Source: an uncultured Halobacteriovorax sp. (GTDB taxonomy: Bacteria > Bdellovibrionota > Bacteriovoracia > Bacteriovoracales > Bacteriovoracaceae). Taken from it: a DNA stretch of 64,000 nt. Under the pieces are notes generated by a model. It had not been told where the DNA came from. It did not search any database and worked only from the letters and a program-made list of their open reading frames with translations. Shown here in pieces: positions 16,431-26,200 of the stretch; within the stretch, counting starts at the first letter, position 1; each line of letters opens with the position of its first letter. The DNA lies in assembly GCA_913061265.1 (NCBI GenBank), contig CAJXVS010000002.1, forward strand, positions 496,001-560,000, given 5' to 3'. Made by a program: the position numbers and the translations under genes.

Positions 16431-16877
16431 TTAAGTTAAATGCTTTAAAAACTCTACAATCTTCCATCTAAGACGGTTTGTGACGAGTTCTTCATTGGAA
16501 TGGTAGGTACCCCATTCTTCTTGTTTAGTGTTCCTCCTATTTCGGATAAGGGTTAAGAGTTTATATTCATTTTCAAAACTATCGAAGGAGTTTATTTGGT
16601 GACCAGTTTGATCGGTCTTAATATGCCCCATTTCTGATAACTTTTTAAAAACGTCTAGATAGACTTTTACTTGAGCGAATGGCGCCGCAGGATCTCTAAG
16701 TTTTCCTAGGAGCTGTTTCATTAAAAACCTGGAGGCAAGAGCTCTGTTCTTTGGTTCTAGGGAGGGATGCATGGCCGTCGTGGCCAATTCAAGAAGAGTG
16801 CTTCGTTCTGCAAAGAGGCTTGAAGGGGAGTGAGTGCCTCTAGCGTTATTAATAGTGATCTTAGTTGCTGCGTTCAT
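16431..16877 (-). CDS. Hypothetical protein (148 aa)
   Basis: I do not recognise this protein. It has no signal peptide, membrane segment or cysteine pair. The N-terminus is Ser/Thr/Asn-rich and the rest is predicted helical with basic patches (LIRNRRNTKQEEWG). The start has an excellent ribosome binding site (GGAGGTAAGA then ATG), and a strong terminator follows the gene, so it is a real single-gene unit with probably high expression. Confidence 0.7.
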   Translation of the reverse strand: MNAATKITINNARGTHSPSSLFAERSTLLELATTAMHPSLEPKNRALASRFLMKQLLGKLRDPAAPFAQVKVYLDVFKKLSEMGHIKTDQTGHQINSFDSFENEYKLLTLIRNRRNTKQEEWGTYHSNEELVTNRLRWKIVEFLKHLT

Positions 16878-16984
16878 TCTTACCTCCAGGTTTTTGATTC
16901 GTTAGATATAAGGTAACCCTGGACTCTGTGAACTTTGTCAGAGCAATGAAAACTAGCTGTTAAAGGATATAAGTACTTGAAATC

Positions 16985-17683
16985 TTAGGCTGCGTCTGTG
17001 TAATTATTATCTGCTTTTTGATCTTCATCAAGAATATATTCTATCAATTGATGAGAGAGAACCCTTTGAATAGCGTTCATCATCTTTGGCTTTTTGTTAA
17101 TAAGCGCCTTTAGCGATTCCTTTTCCCAGAAGAAGTATAGTACCTCTCCTATGGCGCAGACATCTGCCTTAGTAGGCTCATCTGTCATAAAACTCATCTC
17201 TCCAAGAAAGTGCCCTTTACCAAGGCGAGCAACTTCTCTTCCTTTAGAGCGAACACTTACTTCTCCCTCTATGATGACCATCAAAGCTTCAACGGTAGTT
17301 TGTTGCTGAATAAGGGTTTCGTTTCTTTTACTCGTTCTTAGAAATCCATCCTTAACTAAGCTCTTAAACTCTGCGCTTGTTAGATCGGGAAAAAATCGAT
17401 CATGTAAATAAGCTTCGTGTCCTTCTAGCTTGAAGTTTCTTTTCTCTAAGAAGATAAAAGTAATTTGAATAATATTAGTAATGATGAAAATACAATTCCA
17501 TTGGATAGGAACCCAAAGAGGCTCAGCTGGAACATAGAAGTTATAAATGATGGAAGTTGCACTCGCAAAGATGGCAAGTCCTCTTAGCCAAAGAATATTT
17601 CGAACCAGAAAGGAGAAGAAGATAAGCGTATAAGCTAGGTGTCCTGCTAGTTGTAAATTTTCAGTTCCAATAAATTCTTCCAT
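16985..17683 (-). CDS. Popeye-like membrane cyclic-nucleotide sensor
   Basis: A 232-residue protein with three N-terminal membrane segments (about residues 10-31, 33-52 and 60-79) and a cyclic-nucleotide-binding fold from about 95 to 215. The layout and several motifs (HLAYTLIFFSFLVRNILWLRG, IQWNCIFIITNIIQ, then F-x-DLTSAEFKSLV) match the animal Popeye-domain proteins, which are cAMP effectors. The phosphate-binding cassette reads FLGEMSFMTDEPTKADV, with Lys where canonical cassettes have Arg. It may couple cAMP or cGMP levels to a membrane partner. It is divergent from ampG; shared regulation is possible. Confidence 0.75.
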   Translation of the reverse strand: MEEFIGTENLQLAGHLAYTLIFFSFLVRNILWLRGLAIFASATSIIYNFYVPAEPLWVPIQWNCIFIITNIIQITFIFLEKRNFKLEGHEAYLHDRFFPDLTSAEFKSLVKDGFLRTSKRNETLIQQQTTVEALMVIIEGEVSVRSKGREVARLGKGHFLGEMSFMTDEPTKADVCAIGEVLYFFWEKESLKALINKKPKMMNAIQRVLSHQLIEYILDEDQKADNNYTDAA

Positions 17684-17818
17684 TAGGAACGTATCGGTTT
17701 ATAGTGAAGGGATACTTAGTATTTGATTAATCTAGTCGGGGACAAAATGATCTCTGTTTAAGCCGTTTGAATTTTGCTACGATTTTAGTATTAACAAACA
17801 TTTAGAAAGGATAAGACC

Positions 17819-19396
17819 ATGACGGAAACGGCCAAAAAACCTTGGATGGAAAGCCTAAAAGTTTTCTTAGATAAAAGATCTATTACGATGCTTTTTTTAG
17901 GCTTCTCAGCTGGTCTGCCTATCTTGCTTATCTTCTCTTCTTTATCTTTGTGGCTTCGTGAAGCTGGGGTTGCAAGATCGGCCGTGACTTATTTTTCTTG
18001 GGCGGCCCTTGGTTATTCTTTTAAATTCATTTGGGCGCCTCTAGTGGATAAGCTGCCTCTTCCCATTCTAACAAAGTTATTAGGGAGAAGAAGAAGCTGG
18101 CTCTTAGTTTCTCAAATAGCCATCATGATCTCTATTTGCTGGATGGCCGTGACTGATCCAGCCTCTTCAGGATTAACTCAAATGGCCATGGCCGCAGTCC
18201 TGTTAGGATTTTCTTCAGCCACTCAAGATGTCGTCATCGACGCTTTTAGAATTGAATCTGCTGAGAGTGATCTACAAGCCATTCTTGCAGCTACTTATAT
18301 TGCAGGTTACCGCTTAGGTATGATTGTGGCAGGAGCTGGTTCTTTATACATAGCCGCTTATTTTGGCACGACGATGGAGAATTATAATCATAGTGCGTGG
18401 ATGTATACTTACTTTATTATGGCCGCCTTTATGCTCTTAGGAGTTGCAACAACTCTATTAAGACCAGAGCCAAAAGTACCTTTAAGCGATACTCATCATT
18501 CAACTAAAGACTACGCTACGTTCTTCTTTCTCTTTTTAATTATTGTAGCCTGCTTTGTTTCTACTTTTGTTTTCACAGACGAAATCGTAAAGGCCGCTAA
18601 GGCAAGCTTAACGGAACTCTTTAACAATAAGGCCCTTGCCGGCTTTATCGTTGGAAGTATTAGAATGCTAGTGGCCCTTGGTGTAGGGATAGCTGTAGCT
18701 CTTGGTATTGGAAAATCAGGAGTTGTTAATACGGCAATGATTGAAGAAGGATATATTCATCCCGTAAAAAACTTCTTTGACCGCTATGGAAAGTCATTAG
18801 CTTGGTCACTATTGTGTTTAGTGGGTCTTTATAGAATTTCAGATATTGTCCTTGGAGTTATTTCAAACGTCTTTTATCAAGACATGGGATTCACCAAGAT
18901 TGAAATCGCCAATGCTGTTAAAACCTTTGGGGTCTTTATGAGTATCTTAGGTGGTTTTCTTGGAGGAATCTTAACAACTAGATTTGGCGTTATAAAGATG
19001 CTTTGGTGGGGGGCGATCTTAGCCGCTGGAACCAATCTTCTCTTCATGCTTTTAGCCGTGACGGGTAAGAGTAATTTTATGCTCTATTCAGTCATCGCAG
19101 CCGATAACTTAGCCGCTGGTCTTGCTAGTGCCGCTTTTGTGGCCTTTCTATCAAGCCTTACGGACGTCTCTTTTACAGCCGTTCAGTACGCTATCTTCAC
19201 ATCTTTAATGACTCTACTTCCAAAAGTTCTTGGAGGTTACTCAGGGGGAATCGTTGATTCTATTGGGTATCAAGGCTTCTTTATCTTTACTACTTTGATT
19301 GGAATACCAGTTCTTTATATCGTGCATGTCTGCGGTAAGAAGTTTGATCTTCGGGATGGGGCAAGCGAGAACGCGATCTATTCTGAAGAAGACTAG
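17819..19396 (+). CDS. ampG: AmpG-family muropeptide permease (MFS)
   Basis: A 525-residue inner-membrane transporter of the major facilitator superfamily, AmpG branch, which imports GlcNAc-anhMurNAc peptides released from peptidoglycan. Diagnostic stretches are FLGFSAGLPILLIFSSLSLW, WAALGYSFKFIWAPLVD, LLGRRRSWL and SSATQDVVIDAFRIE. A central loop and about fourteen hydrophobic segments match the long AmpG form. In a predator this could also recover host wall fragments (inference). AGAAAGGAT precedes the start and a strong bidirectional terminator follows. Confidence 0.88.
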   Translation: MTETAKKPWMESLKVFLDKRSITMLFLGFSAGLPILLIFSSLSLWLREAGVARSAVTYFSWAALGYSFKFIWAPLVDKLPLPILTKLLGRRRSWLLVSQIAIMISICWMAVTDPASSGLTQMAMAAVLLGFSSATQDVVIDAFRIESAESDLQAILAATYIAGYRLGMIVAGAGSLYIAAYFGTTMENYNHSAWMYTYFIMAAFMLLGVATTLLRPEPKVPLSDTHHSTKDYATFFFLFLIIVACFVSTFVFTDEIVKAAKASLTELFNNKALAGFIVGSIRMLVALGVGIAVALGIGKSGVVNTAMIEEGYIHPVKNFFDRYGKSLAWSLLCLVGLYRISDIVLGVISNVFYQDMGFTKIEIANAVKTFGVFMSILGGFLGGILTTRFGVIKMLWWGAILAAGTNLLFMLLAVTGKSNFMLYSVIAADNLAAGLASAAFVAFLSSLTDVSFTAVQYAIFTSLMTLLPKVLGGYSGGIVDSIGYQGFFIFTTLIGIPVLYIVHVCGKKFDLRDGASENAIYSEED

Positions 19397-19410
19397 AAAA
19401 AATAAACCAA

Positions 19411-19441
19411 AAAAAAGGAGCCTTAAGAGCTCCTTTTTTTT
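19411..19441. terminator. Bidirectional rho-independent terminator
   Basis: GGAGC (19417-19421) pairs with GCTCC (19429-19433). The stem is flanked by a run of A on the left and a run of T on the right, so it can end transcription from both sides. It separates the convergent ampG and typA genes. Confidence 0.88.
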
Positions 19442-19446
19442 AACAA

Positions 19447-21285
19447 TTATTTTTTAGATCTAACAACTGACCTTTTGTTCTGGGCCAACTCTTTCTTTCT
19501 GATTCGAATATTGAGAGGAGTCACTTCAACCCACTCATCATTATCAATCCAATCCATCGCCCATTCAAGAGTTCTAGGTCTTACTGGAGGAAGGATGATG
19601 TTCACATCTTTACCAGCCGTTCTCATTGAACTTAAATGTTTTTCACGAACACAGTTAAGATTAGCTTCGTTTACTTTATTATGTTCACCAATAACTTGGC
19701 CTTCGTAACACTGCTCACCTGGCTTAACGAATTGCTCACCATTTGGAAGAAGGTTAAACAGAGCATAAGGAGTAATTTTTCCTGCTCTATCAGAGATAAG
19801 CGCGCCATTTTGACGGGCATTCATGTCTCCAGCGTAAGCTTTATATCCAAGGTACTCAGAGGACATAAGGCCTTCACCACGAGTATCAGTTAGGAATTGT
19901 GAACGGTAACCAATAAGACCACGAGAAGGAATATCAAATTCAACTCTTGTTCTATCTTCAGAGATTGGGCTCATTCCTGACATAAGACCTTTTCTTGTTG
20001 AAAGGGCTTCAGTAATGGCACCTGTTGTATCATTTGGAACATCCATAACAACTTTTTCGTATGGTTCAGTCTTTTGCCCATCTTCTTCTTTAAAAAGAAC
20101 TTCAGGACGGCTAATCATAAACTCAAAACCTTTTCTTCTAAGTTCTTCGAAGATAATAGCAAGTTGAAGCTCACCACGGCCTTTAAGTTTATAGATCTTT
20201 GGGTCATCAGTAGCGGCATATTGAAGGGCCACGTTTAACTTACAAGAATCATCTAAGAATTCTTCGAGCTTTCTTGAAGTTAAGTACTCACCTTCTCTTC
20301 CTGAAAGAGGAGAAGTGTTTACTGAGACATTAACAGCAACTGTTGGTGGTTCAACATAGATTCTCTCTAATGCTTCTTCGTTACCTTGAACAACAATCGT
20401 GTCCCCGATAAAACCATCTGTCATACCAGCAAGAAGAATAATCTCACCGGCTGAGGCCGTGTCAGTATCTGTCGTCGCTAATTTATCATAGACTTGAATA
20501 TTAGAAGCTTTGAAGTTTCTGTTCTTTCCTTCAGCTACCATACAAGTATAGTTTTCGTGTTTCTTAATCGTTCCTCTTTGAATTCTACCAACAACCTGCT
20601 GACCTAAAAATGAAGAGTAGGCCAAGTTAGCTACGAGCATTTGAAAAGGAGCTTCTTTATCTAATTTAGGAAGTGGGTAATAGTCACTTACGATAAAGTC
20701 TAAAATATCGTGCATGTTTTCTTTTTTCTCATTTGGATCAAGAGTGGCCCAACCTTCTTTAGCAGAAGAGTAGAGAAAAGGAATATCAATATCAAAGTCT
20801 TCGATCTCAAGAGACATAGCAAGGTCGAGAAGTAAGTCTTCAACTTCGCCTTTCACTTCTTGGATTCTTTCATCAGGGCGGTCAATCTTATTGATGATCA
20901 CACCAACTTTTAGATTTAATTTAAGGGCTTTCTCGAGAACAAAACGAGTTTGTGGAAGAGGACCTTCAGAGGCATCAACTAAAAGAAGAATACCATCGAC
21001 CATGATCAATCCACGTTCAACTTCTCCACCAAAGTCAGCATGGCCTGGAGTATCGAGAAGATTAATCTTAGTGTCTTTCCAAAAGATAGCGCAGTTCTTA
21101 GCTGTAATTGTAATCCCACGTTCTTTTTCAATTTCGCCGGAATCCATGACTCTGTCTTCTACAGTATCTCTTTCTTCGTAAACTCCTGACTGAACAAGAA
21201 GTCCATCAACAAGAGTAGTCTTACCGTGGTCAACGTGGGCAACAACGGCAATGTTTTTAATATTCTTAAAATCCTGAACGCTCAT
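19447..21285 (-). CDS. typA: Ribosome-associated GTPase TypA/BipA
   Basis: A 612-residue translational GTPase related to EF-G, involved in large-subunit assembly and stress adaptation. Motifs: G1 AHVDHGKTT (about 16-24), RGITI switch I, DTPGHADFGGEVER (G3) and NKIDRPDER (G4). BipA-specific stretches include GREGEYLTSRKLEEFLDD and SRGLIGYRSQFLTDTRGEG. The length is normal. It starts 5 nt after the stop of the upstream DUF938 methyltransferase, so the two share a transcript. Confidence 0.97.
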   Translation of the reverse strand: MSVQDFKNIKNIAVVAHVDHGKTTLVDGLLVQSGVYEERDTVEDRVMDSGEIEKERGITITAKNCAIFWKDTKINLLDTPGHADFGGEVERGLIMVDGILLLVDASEGPLPQTRFVLEKALKLNLKVGVIINKIDRPDERIQEVKGEVEDLLLDLAMSLEIEDFDIDIPFLYSSAKEGWATLDPNEKKENMHDILDFIVSDYYPLPKLDKEAPFQMLVANLAYSSFLGQQVVGRIQRGTIKKHENYTCMVAEGKNRNFKASNIQVYDKLATTDTDTASAGEIILLAGMTDGFIGDTIVVQGNEEALERIYVEPPTVAVNVSVNTSPLSGREGEYLTSRKLEEFLDDSCKLNVALQYAATDDPKIYKLKGRGELQLAIIFEELRRKGFEFMISRPEVLFKEEDGQKTEPYEKVVMDVPNDTTGAITEALSTRKGLMSGMSPISEDRTRVEFDIPSRGLIGYRSQFLTDTRGEGLMSSEYLGYKAYAGDMNARQNGALISDRAGKITPYALFNLLPNGEQFVKPGEQCYEGQVIGEHNKVNEANLNCVREKHLSSMRTAGKDVNIILPPVRPRTLEWAMDWIDNDEWVEVTPLNIRIRKKELAQNKRSVVRSKK

Positions 21286-21290
21286 AGTAT

Positions 21291-21896
21291 CTACCTAATT
21301 TTTTTAAAGATAAGTGTTTGGTTATTTGCAGGCATGGCAAAGTCTTCTTGAAGCTGAAAGCCTGCATTTTCAAACATTTTATTAACATTTTTGAAGTCTC
21401 TAATACCCTGATGCGATGCCCTTTGTCTCAATAATTGATGGAATTCTTCATTAGAAGGGGAAGTAAATTCACCATCATAGGTAAATGGTCCATAAACAAT
21501 AAAAACTGAGTCCTTTTCGAGATTAGCTCCGCTTAAGCTAATGAGCTCCTGAACCATCTCCCAAGGCATTATATGGAAGGTATTGGCCGTATAGACGATA
21601 TCGATATTGGCGGCAGGAAAGGAGTCCTCTCCTAGGTTAAAGCTTAGAGGACCTTCGATATTAGAGAGGCCTGCTTCTTCAATCCAGGCCTTGATTCCTT
21701 CGTGATTCTCCATCCTGTCTGAGGTAACCCAGGTAAGATCTGGAAACTTAGGGGCAAAATAGACCGCATGCTGACCTGTGCCAGAGCCCACTTCGAGGAG
21801 GCGCTTATGATCCGGTAGGTAGGCGCTAAGGATGTTTAGGATGGGTCCCCGGTTTCTTTCACAAGAAGGGGAGAAAGGTTTTTGTCTCTGGTTCAT
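21291..21896 (-). CDS. DUF938 family SAM methyltransferase-like protein
   Basis: A 201-residue cytoplasmic protein of the DUF938 family. The N-terminal signature FSPSCERNRGPIL is followed by the SAM-binding glycine motif LLEVGSGTGQHAVYFA. A family motif YTANTFHIMPW and the later YGPFTYDGEFTSPSN are also present. Substrates of this family are not known. It lies upstream of typA in the same direction with a 5-nt gap, and is divergent from the GreA/GreB-like gene. Confidence 0.87.
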   Translation of the reverse strand: MNQRQKPFSPSCERNRGPILNILSAYLPDHKRLLEVGSGTGQHAVYFAPKFPDLTWVTSDRMENHEGIKAWIEEAGLSNIEGPLSFNLGEDSFPAANIDIVYTANTFHIMPWEMVQELISLSGANLEKDSVFIVYGPFTYDGEFTSPSNEEFHQLLRQRASHQGIRDFKNVNKMFENAGFQLQEDFAMPANNQTLIFKKIR

Positions 21897-21939
21897 GAAG
21901 GTATTTTAGTTATTTCTAAAGCTTTGGTAAGATGTATCT

Positions 21940-22419
21940 ATGAAAAAAGAGAAAATACTGAAGATCCTCATTAATAATGTCCAAAATGAATTAAATGGCC
22001 TGAAAGCTGCCTATGACAGTACCCATTCTTTGATGACGGCTCCTGATATGAAGTCTGAAGGGAAGTACGACACACGTGGTATTGAAGCTGGTTATTTAGC
22101 AGGGGCTCAAAAAGTAAGGGTCGCCGAACTAGAAGGTGACCTTGAGATGCTTAAAGAGATCAAGCCTCGCGCCTTCAAAAAAGACGAAGAAGTGGCCATC
22201 GGTGCCCTCGTCGAACTTCAATTAAACGATCAAAAGAAAAAATACTTTATCTCCCCAACGGCCGGCGGAACATTAGTTGATATTGACGGAGAGGGGATCT
22301 TAGTCATCTCTGTTTTTTCTCCTATTGGTTCGGAGGCTTTGAGTTTAAAGGTTGGTGAGATCTTTGAATTAGAAACTAAGACGACCCCAAGAGAATATAA
22401 GATCATTGGAATAGAGTAG
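21940..22419 (+). CDS. GreA/GreB-like elongation factor family protein
   Basis: A 159-residue protein with the two-domain Gre layout: an N-terminal coiled coil with the conserved SEGKYDTRGIEAGYLA tip region, and a C-terminal FKBP-like domain (IGALVELQL, SPIGSEALSLKVGE). Gre factors enter the RNA polymerase secondary channel and trigger transcript cleavage. The tip here is acidic (E, D), which fits activity, but it belongs to the divergent Gre-like group rather than to classical GreA or GreB. A hairpin terminator follows. Confidence 0.78.
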   Translation: MKKEKILKILINNVQNELNGLKAAYDSTHSLMTAPDMKSEGKYDTRGIEAGYLAGAQKVRVAELEGDLEMLKEIKPRAFKKDEEVAIGALVELQLNDQKKKYFISPTAGGTLVDIDGEGILVISVFSPIGSEALSLKVGEIFELETKTTPREYKIIGIE

Positions 22420-22430
22420 AAATAAAAAGA

Positions 22431-22460
22431 CCACCTATTCAGGTGGCCCGTTCATTTTAA
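22431..22460 (+). terminator. Probable terminator hairpin
   Basis: CCACCT (22431-22436) and AGGTGG (22441-22446) form a tight hairpin with a 4-nt loop directly after the Gre-like gene. The tail (CCCGTTCATTTT) is only moderately T-rich, so termination may be partial. Confidence 0.55.
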
Positions 22461-22532
22461 TATTTTTAATTGCTTCCCCAAGCGCACTATAGACCAATCA
22501 GATAGTCTTAAGCTGAAGACAACTTACCAGAG

Positions 22533-22628
22533 GTGACGAAGTAATGTAACGCTTCACGTAAAACTTATAGATGTCTAAGTTATTGATACTAAAGAGTTAT
22601 GAGAGAACCTCAAAAAGAACTTCGTCAC
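22533..22628. repeat. Long-range inverted repeat, 10-bp arms
   Basis: GTGACGAAGT at 22533-22542 is the exact reverse complement of ACTTCGTCAC at 22619-22628, which touches the 3' end of the tetR gene. The 76-bp spacer is AT-rich and shows no gene. It lies between convergent genes and could form a long stem in either read-through transcript. It could also be chance. Confidence 0.35.
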
Positions 22629-22629
22629 G

Positions 22630-23268
22630 CTACTTCCAAGTGTCTGGATTGGCCTTAATTTGATTGAGCATCGCCTCGACAAGGTTATAGATCGACTTCT
22701 TTTTAGCAGCCGGCTGAAGGCTAGGCTCATTCTTCATTTTTTCTTTAAGCATAGGGGCGTTCATCATCATGGAAAAGTGGATGATATTGCTAAAGATCAT
22801 CTTTACCGCCCAATGAATGGCCTCATAAGGAACTTCGTCCCCAAGCTCATGGCGGATCTTCTTAAGGAAAACCGCTTGGCCGGGAGGCCCCATATTACCT
22901 TTGCAGTCGAGGAAGATCTCATCCGGTAGGCTATCTAGTTTTTCATTAAGGATGATCTTAAAAGAATTGAGAAGGGAGGTTCCATTTGTTGAGAAAAACT
23001 CGAAGACACGCCAAGAAAATTCTTGTGTGTTGATATCATTATCTTCCCCAATACGTGTGACAGAGTCTTCCATCCATTTATGATTTCTTTGAAAGACTTC
23101 TGAATACAAAGTTTCTTTATTGGTGAAGTGATAATTAACAGCAGAGAGGTTAACATCCGCGAGCTTTGCAATCTCGCGAATAGAAGTTCCTGAAAACCCT
23201 TTTTCTGCAAATAGCTCGTTGGCCACATCAAGGATCTTCTCTTTTGTATCTTTTTCTTTAGCGTTCAT
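22630..23268 (-). CDS. TetR/AcrR-family repressor of efflux operon
   Basis: A 212-residue transcriptional regulator. Residues about 10-57 hold the TetR helix-turn-helix (EKILDVANELFAEKGFSGTS, IREIAKLADVNLSAVNYHF), and the C-terminal helices form the ligand-binding and dimer domain. It is the last gene of the tolC-RND-tetR operon and overlaps the end of the RND gene by 11 bp. A duplicated palindromic 18-bp site next to the operon promoter (27853-27888) is its likely target, giving negative autoregulation. The inducing compound is unknown. Confidence 0.92.
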   Translation of the reverse strand: MNAKEKDTKEKILDVANELFAEKGFSGTSIREIAKLADVNLSAVNYHFTNKETLYSEVFQRNHKWMEDSVTRIGEDNDINTQEFSWRVFEFFSTNGTSLLNSFKIILNEKLDSLPDEIFLDCKGNMGPPGQAVFLKKIRHELGDEVPYEAIHWAVKMIFSNIIHFSMMMNAPMLKEKMKNEPSLQPAAKKKSIYNLVEAMLNQIKANPDTWK

Positions 23269-26200
23269 TATGGGCCATCTCCTTTTTCATAAAAGGTAGT
23301 TTTATACTCAATAGCTTTTCTTGAAGTTTAGATAAATCTTCTAAGATTGCATAGGCGCAGGGAACCCAAATCAGGGTCAGGATAGTCCCACTCGTTAGTC
23401 CCCAGGCCATGGCCAGAGTCATAGGGATGAGAATGGGATCATTCCCGCCAATTCCGTAAGCTGTTGGAAGAAGACCACTAATAGTCGTTAGAGAAGTCAC
23501 AAGCACCGCCCGAAGCCTCATGCCTGAAGCTTTGACTAGAATTTGATGCAGTTCTAGTTTTCCTTCTGCTCTCATTTGATCGATAAAACTAATGAGAACG
23601 ATGCCTGAGTTAACGATAATCCCGCCAAGGCCGATGACGCCAATTAGGGCCAAGAAGCTAATAGGTCTTTGGTGAAAATAAAAGGCCACTGAAAAACCTA
23701 AGAGTCCTAATGGGATAGTCGACATAATAATGGCCGGTCTTAAGTATGACTTAAAGAGAAAAACCAGAAGGGCAAAGATCCCGATGAGGCTCAACATGAG
23801 GGCCTGCGCCAGTGATTCCATACTCTCTTTTGTGTTTTCTGCTGCTCCACCAAACTTAATACTAACACCTGGGTACTTTAGATGAAGTTCATCAAATAAT
23901 TTGACGAGCTTTTTATTAGCAACCATTGAGGTAATCTTATCTTCAGAAACATTACCAGTTAGTGTCTTTGAAATCTTAAAATCAAAACGCTTAATTTGCG
24001 GGGTACCTTGCTCCACTCTAAATTTTGCAAATGTTCCAAGAGAGACGAGGTTACCTTGCTTATCTAGGATTCTAATATTCTTTAGATCTTCGATCGATTT
24101 TCTAAAAGGTTCTTTATAACGGACGATCAAATCAATATCTTTATTATTTAGAGTTACTTTAGCTGTTCTATTACCACTAACAGCTGTCTTAATCGTCTGC
24201 CCAATATTCTTTACATCAAGTCCAAGGCGGTCAGTTTTTTCGTAATCAATATCAACAAAGATCTCATCATCACCGATTACATCATCGATGCGAAGGTCAC
24301 TAATACCTTCAACCTTTTCAAGCTCAGCCTTTATCCCATTTACCATGCCGTAGATCTCTTCTACGTCATTAGATCTAAACGTAGCTTCAATAGCATTTCC
24401 AACCGGTGGACCATTGACCAGTGCTTCGTACTCTAGAGACATAATAGAGTCTTCTGTCACTTCTCTAAGAGTCTTTAATACATCAGTAGAGGCCATATTT
24501 AATTTATAGTCTTCGCTAACATAGATACTTAACATACCTACACTATTTCCTTCTTTGGCTTTTGGATCCCCGGGACCCATAGAGGCTGCACCAGCGCGGC
24601 CTATGATATGAGTTACATCATCCCCAAACTTAGCCTTAACTTTTTGTGAAAGTTTTTCTATGGCCTTAGTGGTCTCTTCAATCTTAGTTCCCTTAGGGGT
24701 TTCAACTCTTGCTATATAAGCTTCTGTTTGCTCAGCAGGGAAGAGGATAAACTTATTGGCCTTTACCATCATGAAAAAACTGAAGACAATGACGATACCG
24801 AAAATGCCGCTTACAAAGTATCTTCGGCTGACAAGTTTCTCCATTAGGTTTTCAAACTTTGCTTCAAATTTTCCAAACCAATCAACATGCTCATTCTCTA
24901 CTTTTTGCTTAACAACCTTTCCCGCCCATTTAAGACGCATGGGTAAAAAGAAGAAACTCTCTGCCAAACTAATGATAAGTGAGATAGAGACGACAACTGG
25001 GATCCATCTAATGAATTGCCCCATGACACCTTTAGTAACAAGCATAGGCATAAAAGCCGCGATAGTTGTAAAGGCCGTGGCCGTAATAGGAAGCCATAGA
25101 GTTCTTACTGATTCACTAGCGGCTTCCCCAGGAGGGAGTCCATCTTGGCGTAGCCTCGTAAAGTTCTCTGCAATAACCACTGAGTTATCAACTAACATAC
25201 CAAGGGCGATCACAAGGGCGAGTACTGTAATGGTATCGATATTCATGCCAAAACTTGGCATAACGCCAAGGGTTCCCATAACCGCTAAGGGAAGAGAAAG
25301 AGAGGCGACAAGACCAATTCTTCCTGGAAGGAAAAAGAATAGAAAGACGACGACAAGGACAAGTCCACTTAAAGCATTGCTGCTTAGGACATCAACTCTA
25401 TTGGCAACTTTTGTTCCTTCATTATTATAAATATAAAAATGGTAACTTGGATTTCTCTTTTTAAACTGATTCATCTTAGCTTTAATTTGATTCACCATCT
25501 CGACAGTATCAGCGCCACTTTTCTTGGTTACAATAGCTAAAGTAGAAGCTTCTCCATTATGAGAAGCATAGGTTGTTAATTCTTCTTCCCCATCAAGGAC
25601 TTCAGCCACATCTTTTAAGAAAACAGATTGTCCCGTGAAGTTAGAACGGATAACAATATTTTCTAGTTCTTCCTTGGTTTTAACCTTTCCTTCAATTCGA
25701 ACTAGCTTCTGAACTGAATCACCTTTAATAGCGCCCCCAGGAGTATTGGTGTTGCGGCTTCTTACTTTATTGAGAACTTCATCAGTAGAGATATGAATGG
25801 TCTTAAGTTTTTCAACATCAAGTTTTATATGAAAGGCCCTTTCTGCATAACCTGTTAGCCTAACCGATTTAACCGTTCTGAGGTCTTCAATATCTTCTTT
25901 TAAAGCGTCTGCTAAGAGGTCTCTCTTCCTATCTACATTGCTTCCTGTAATAGCAAATTCAAAAACAGGAAATTCTTCACTGTTCATCTCTGTAAATTTA
26001 GGAGCGTCTCTTAAATCTGAGGGAAGACCTGTCGTTCTATCAACGGCTTTTTGAATATCGGCCATGGTCTCATTAACATCAACTCGAGGGTCATCCATAT
26101 CGACAACAACGACAATAGTTGAAAGACCGGCTTGAGAAATAGAGCGGACTCTTTTTAAACCAGCAACACCTCTAATTTCGTCTTCAAGAGGCTTGGTTAT

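Noticed and set aside
23901-25430. Long open frames opposite the RND gene (up to 224 codons)
   Set aside because: They are antisense to a clear RND permease, have biased composition, no ribosome binding sites and no recognisable motifs.
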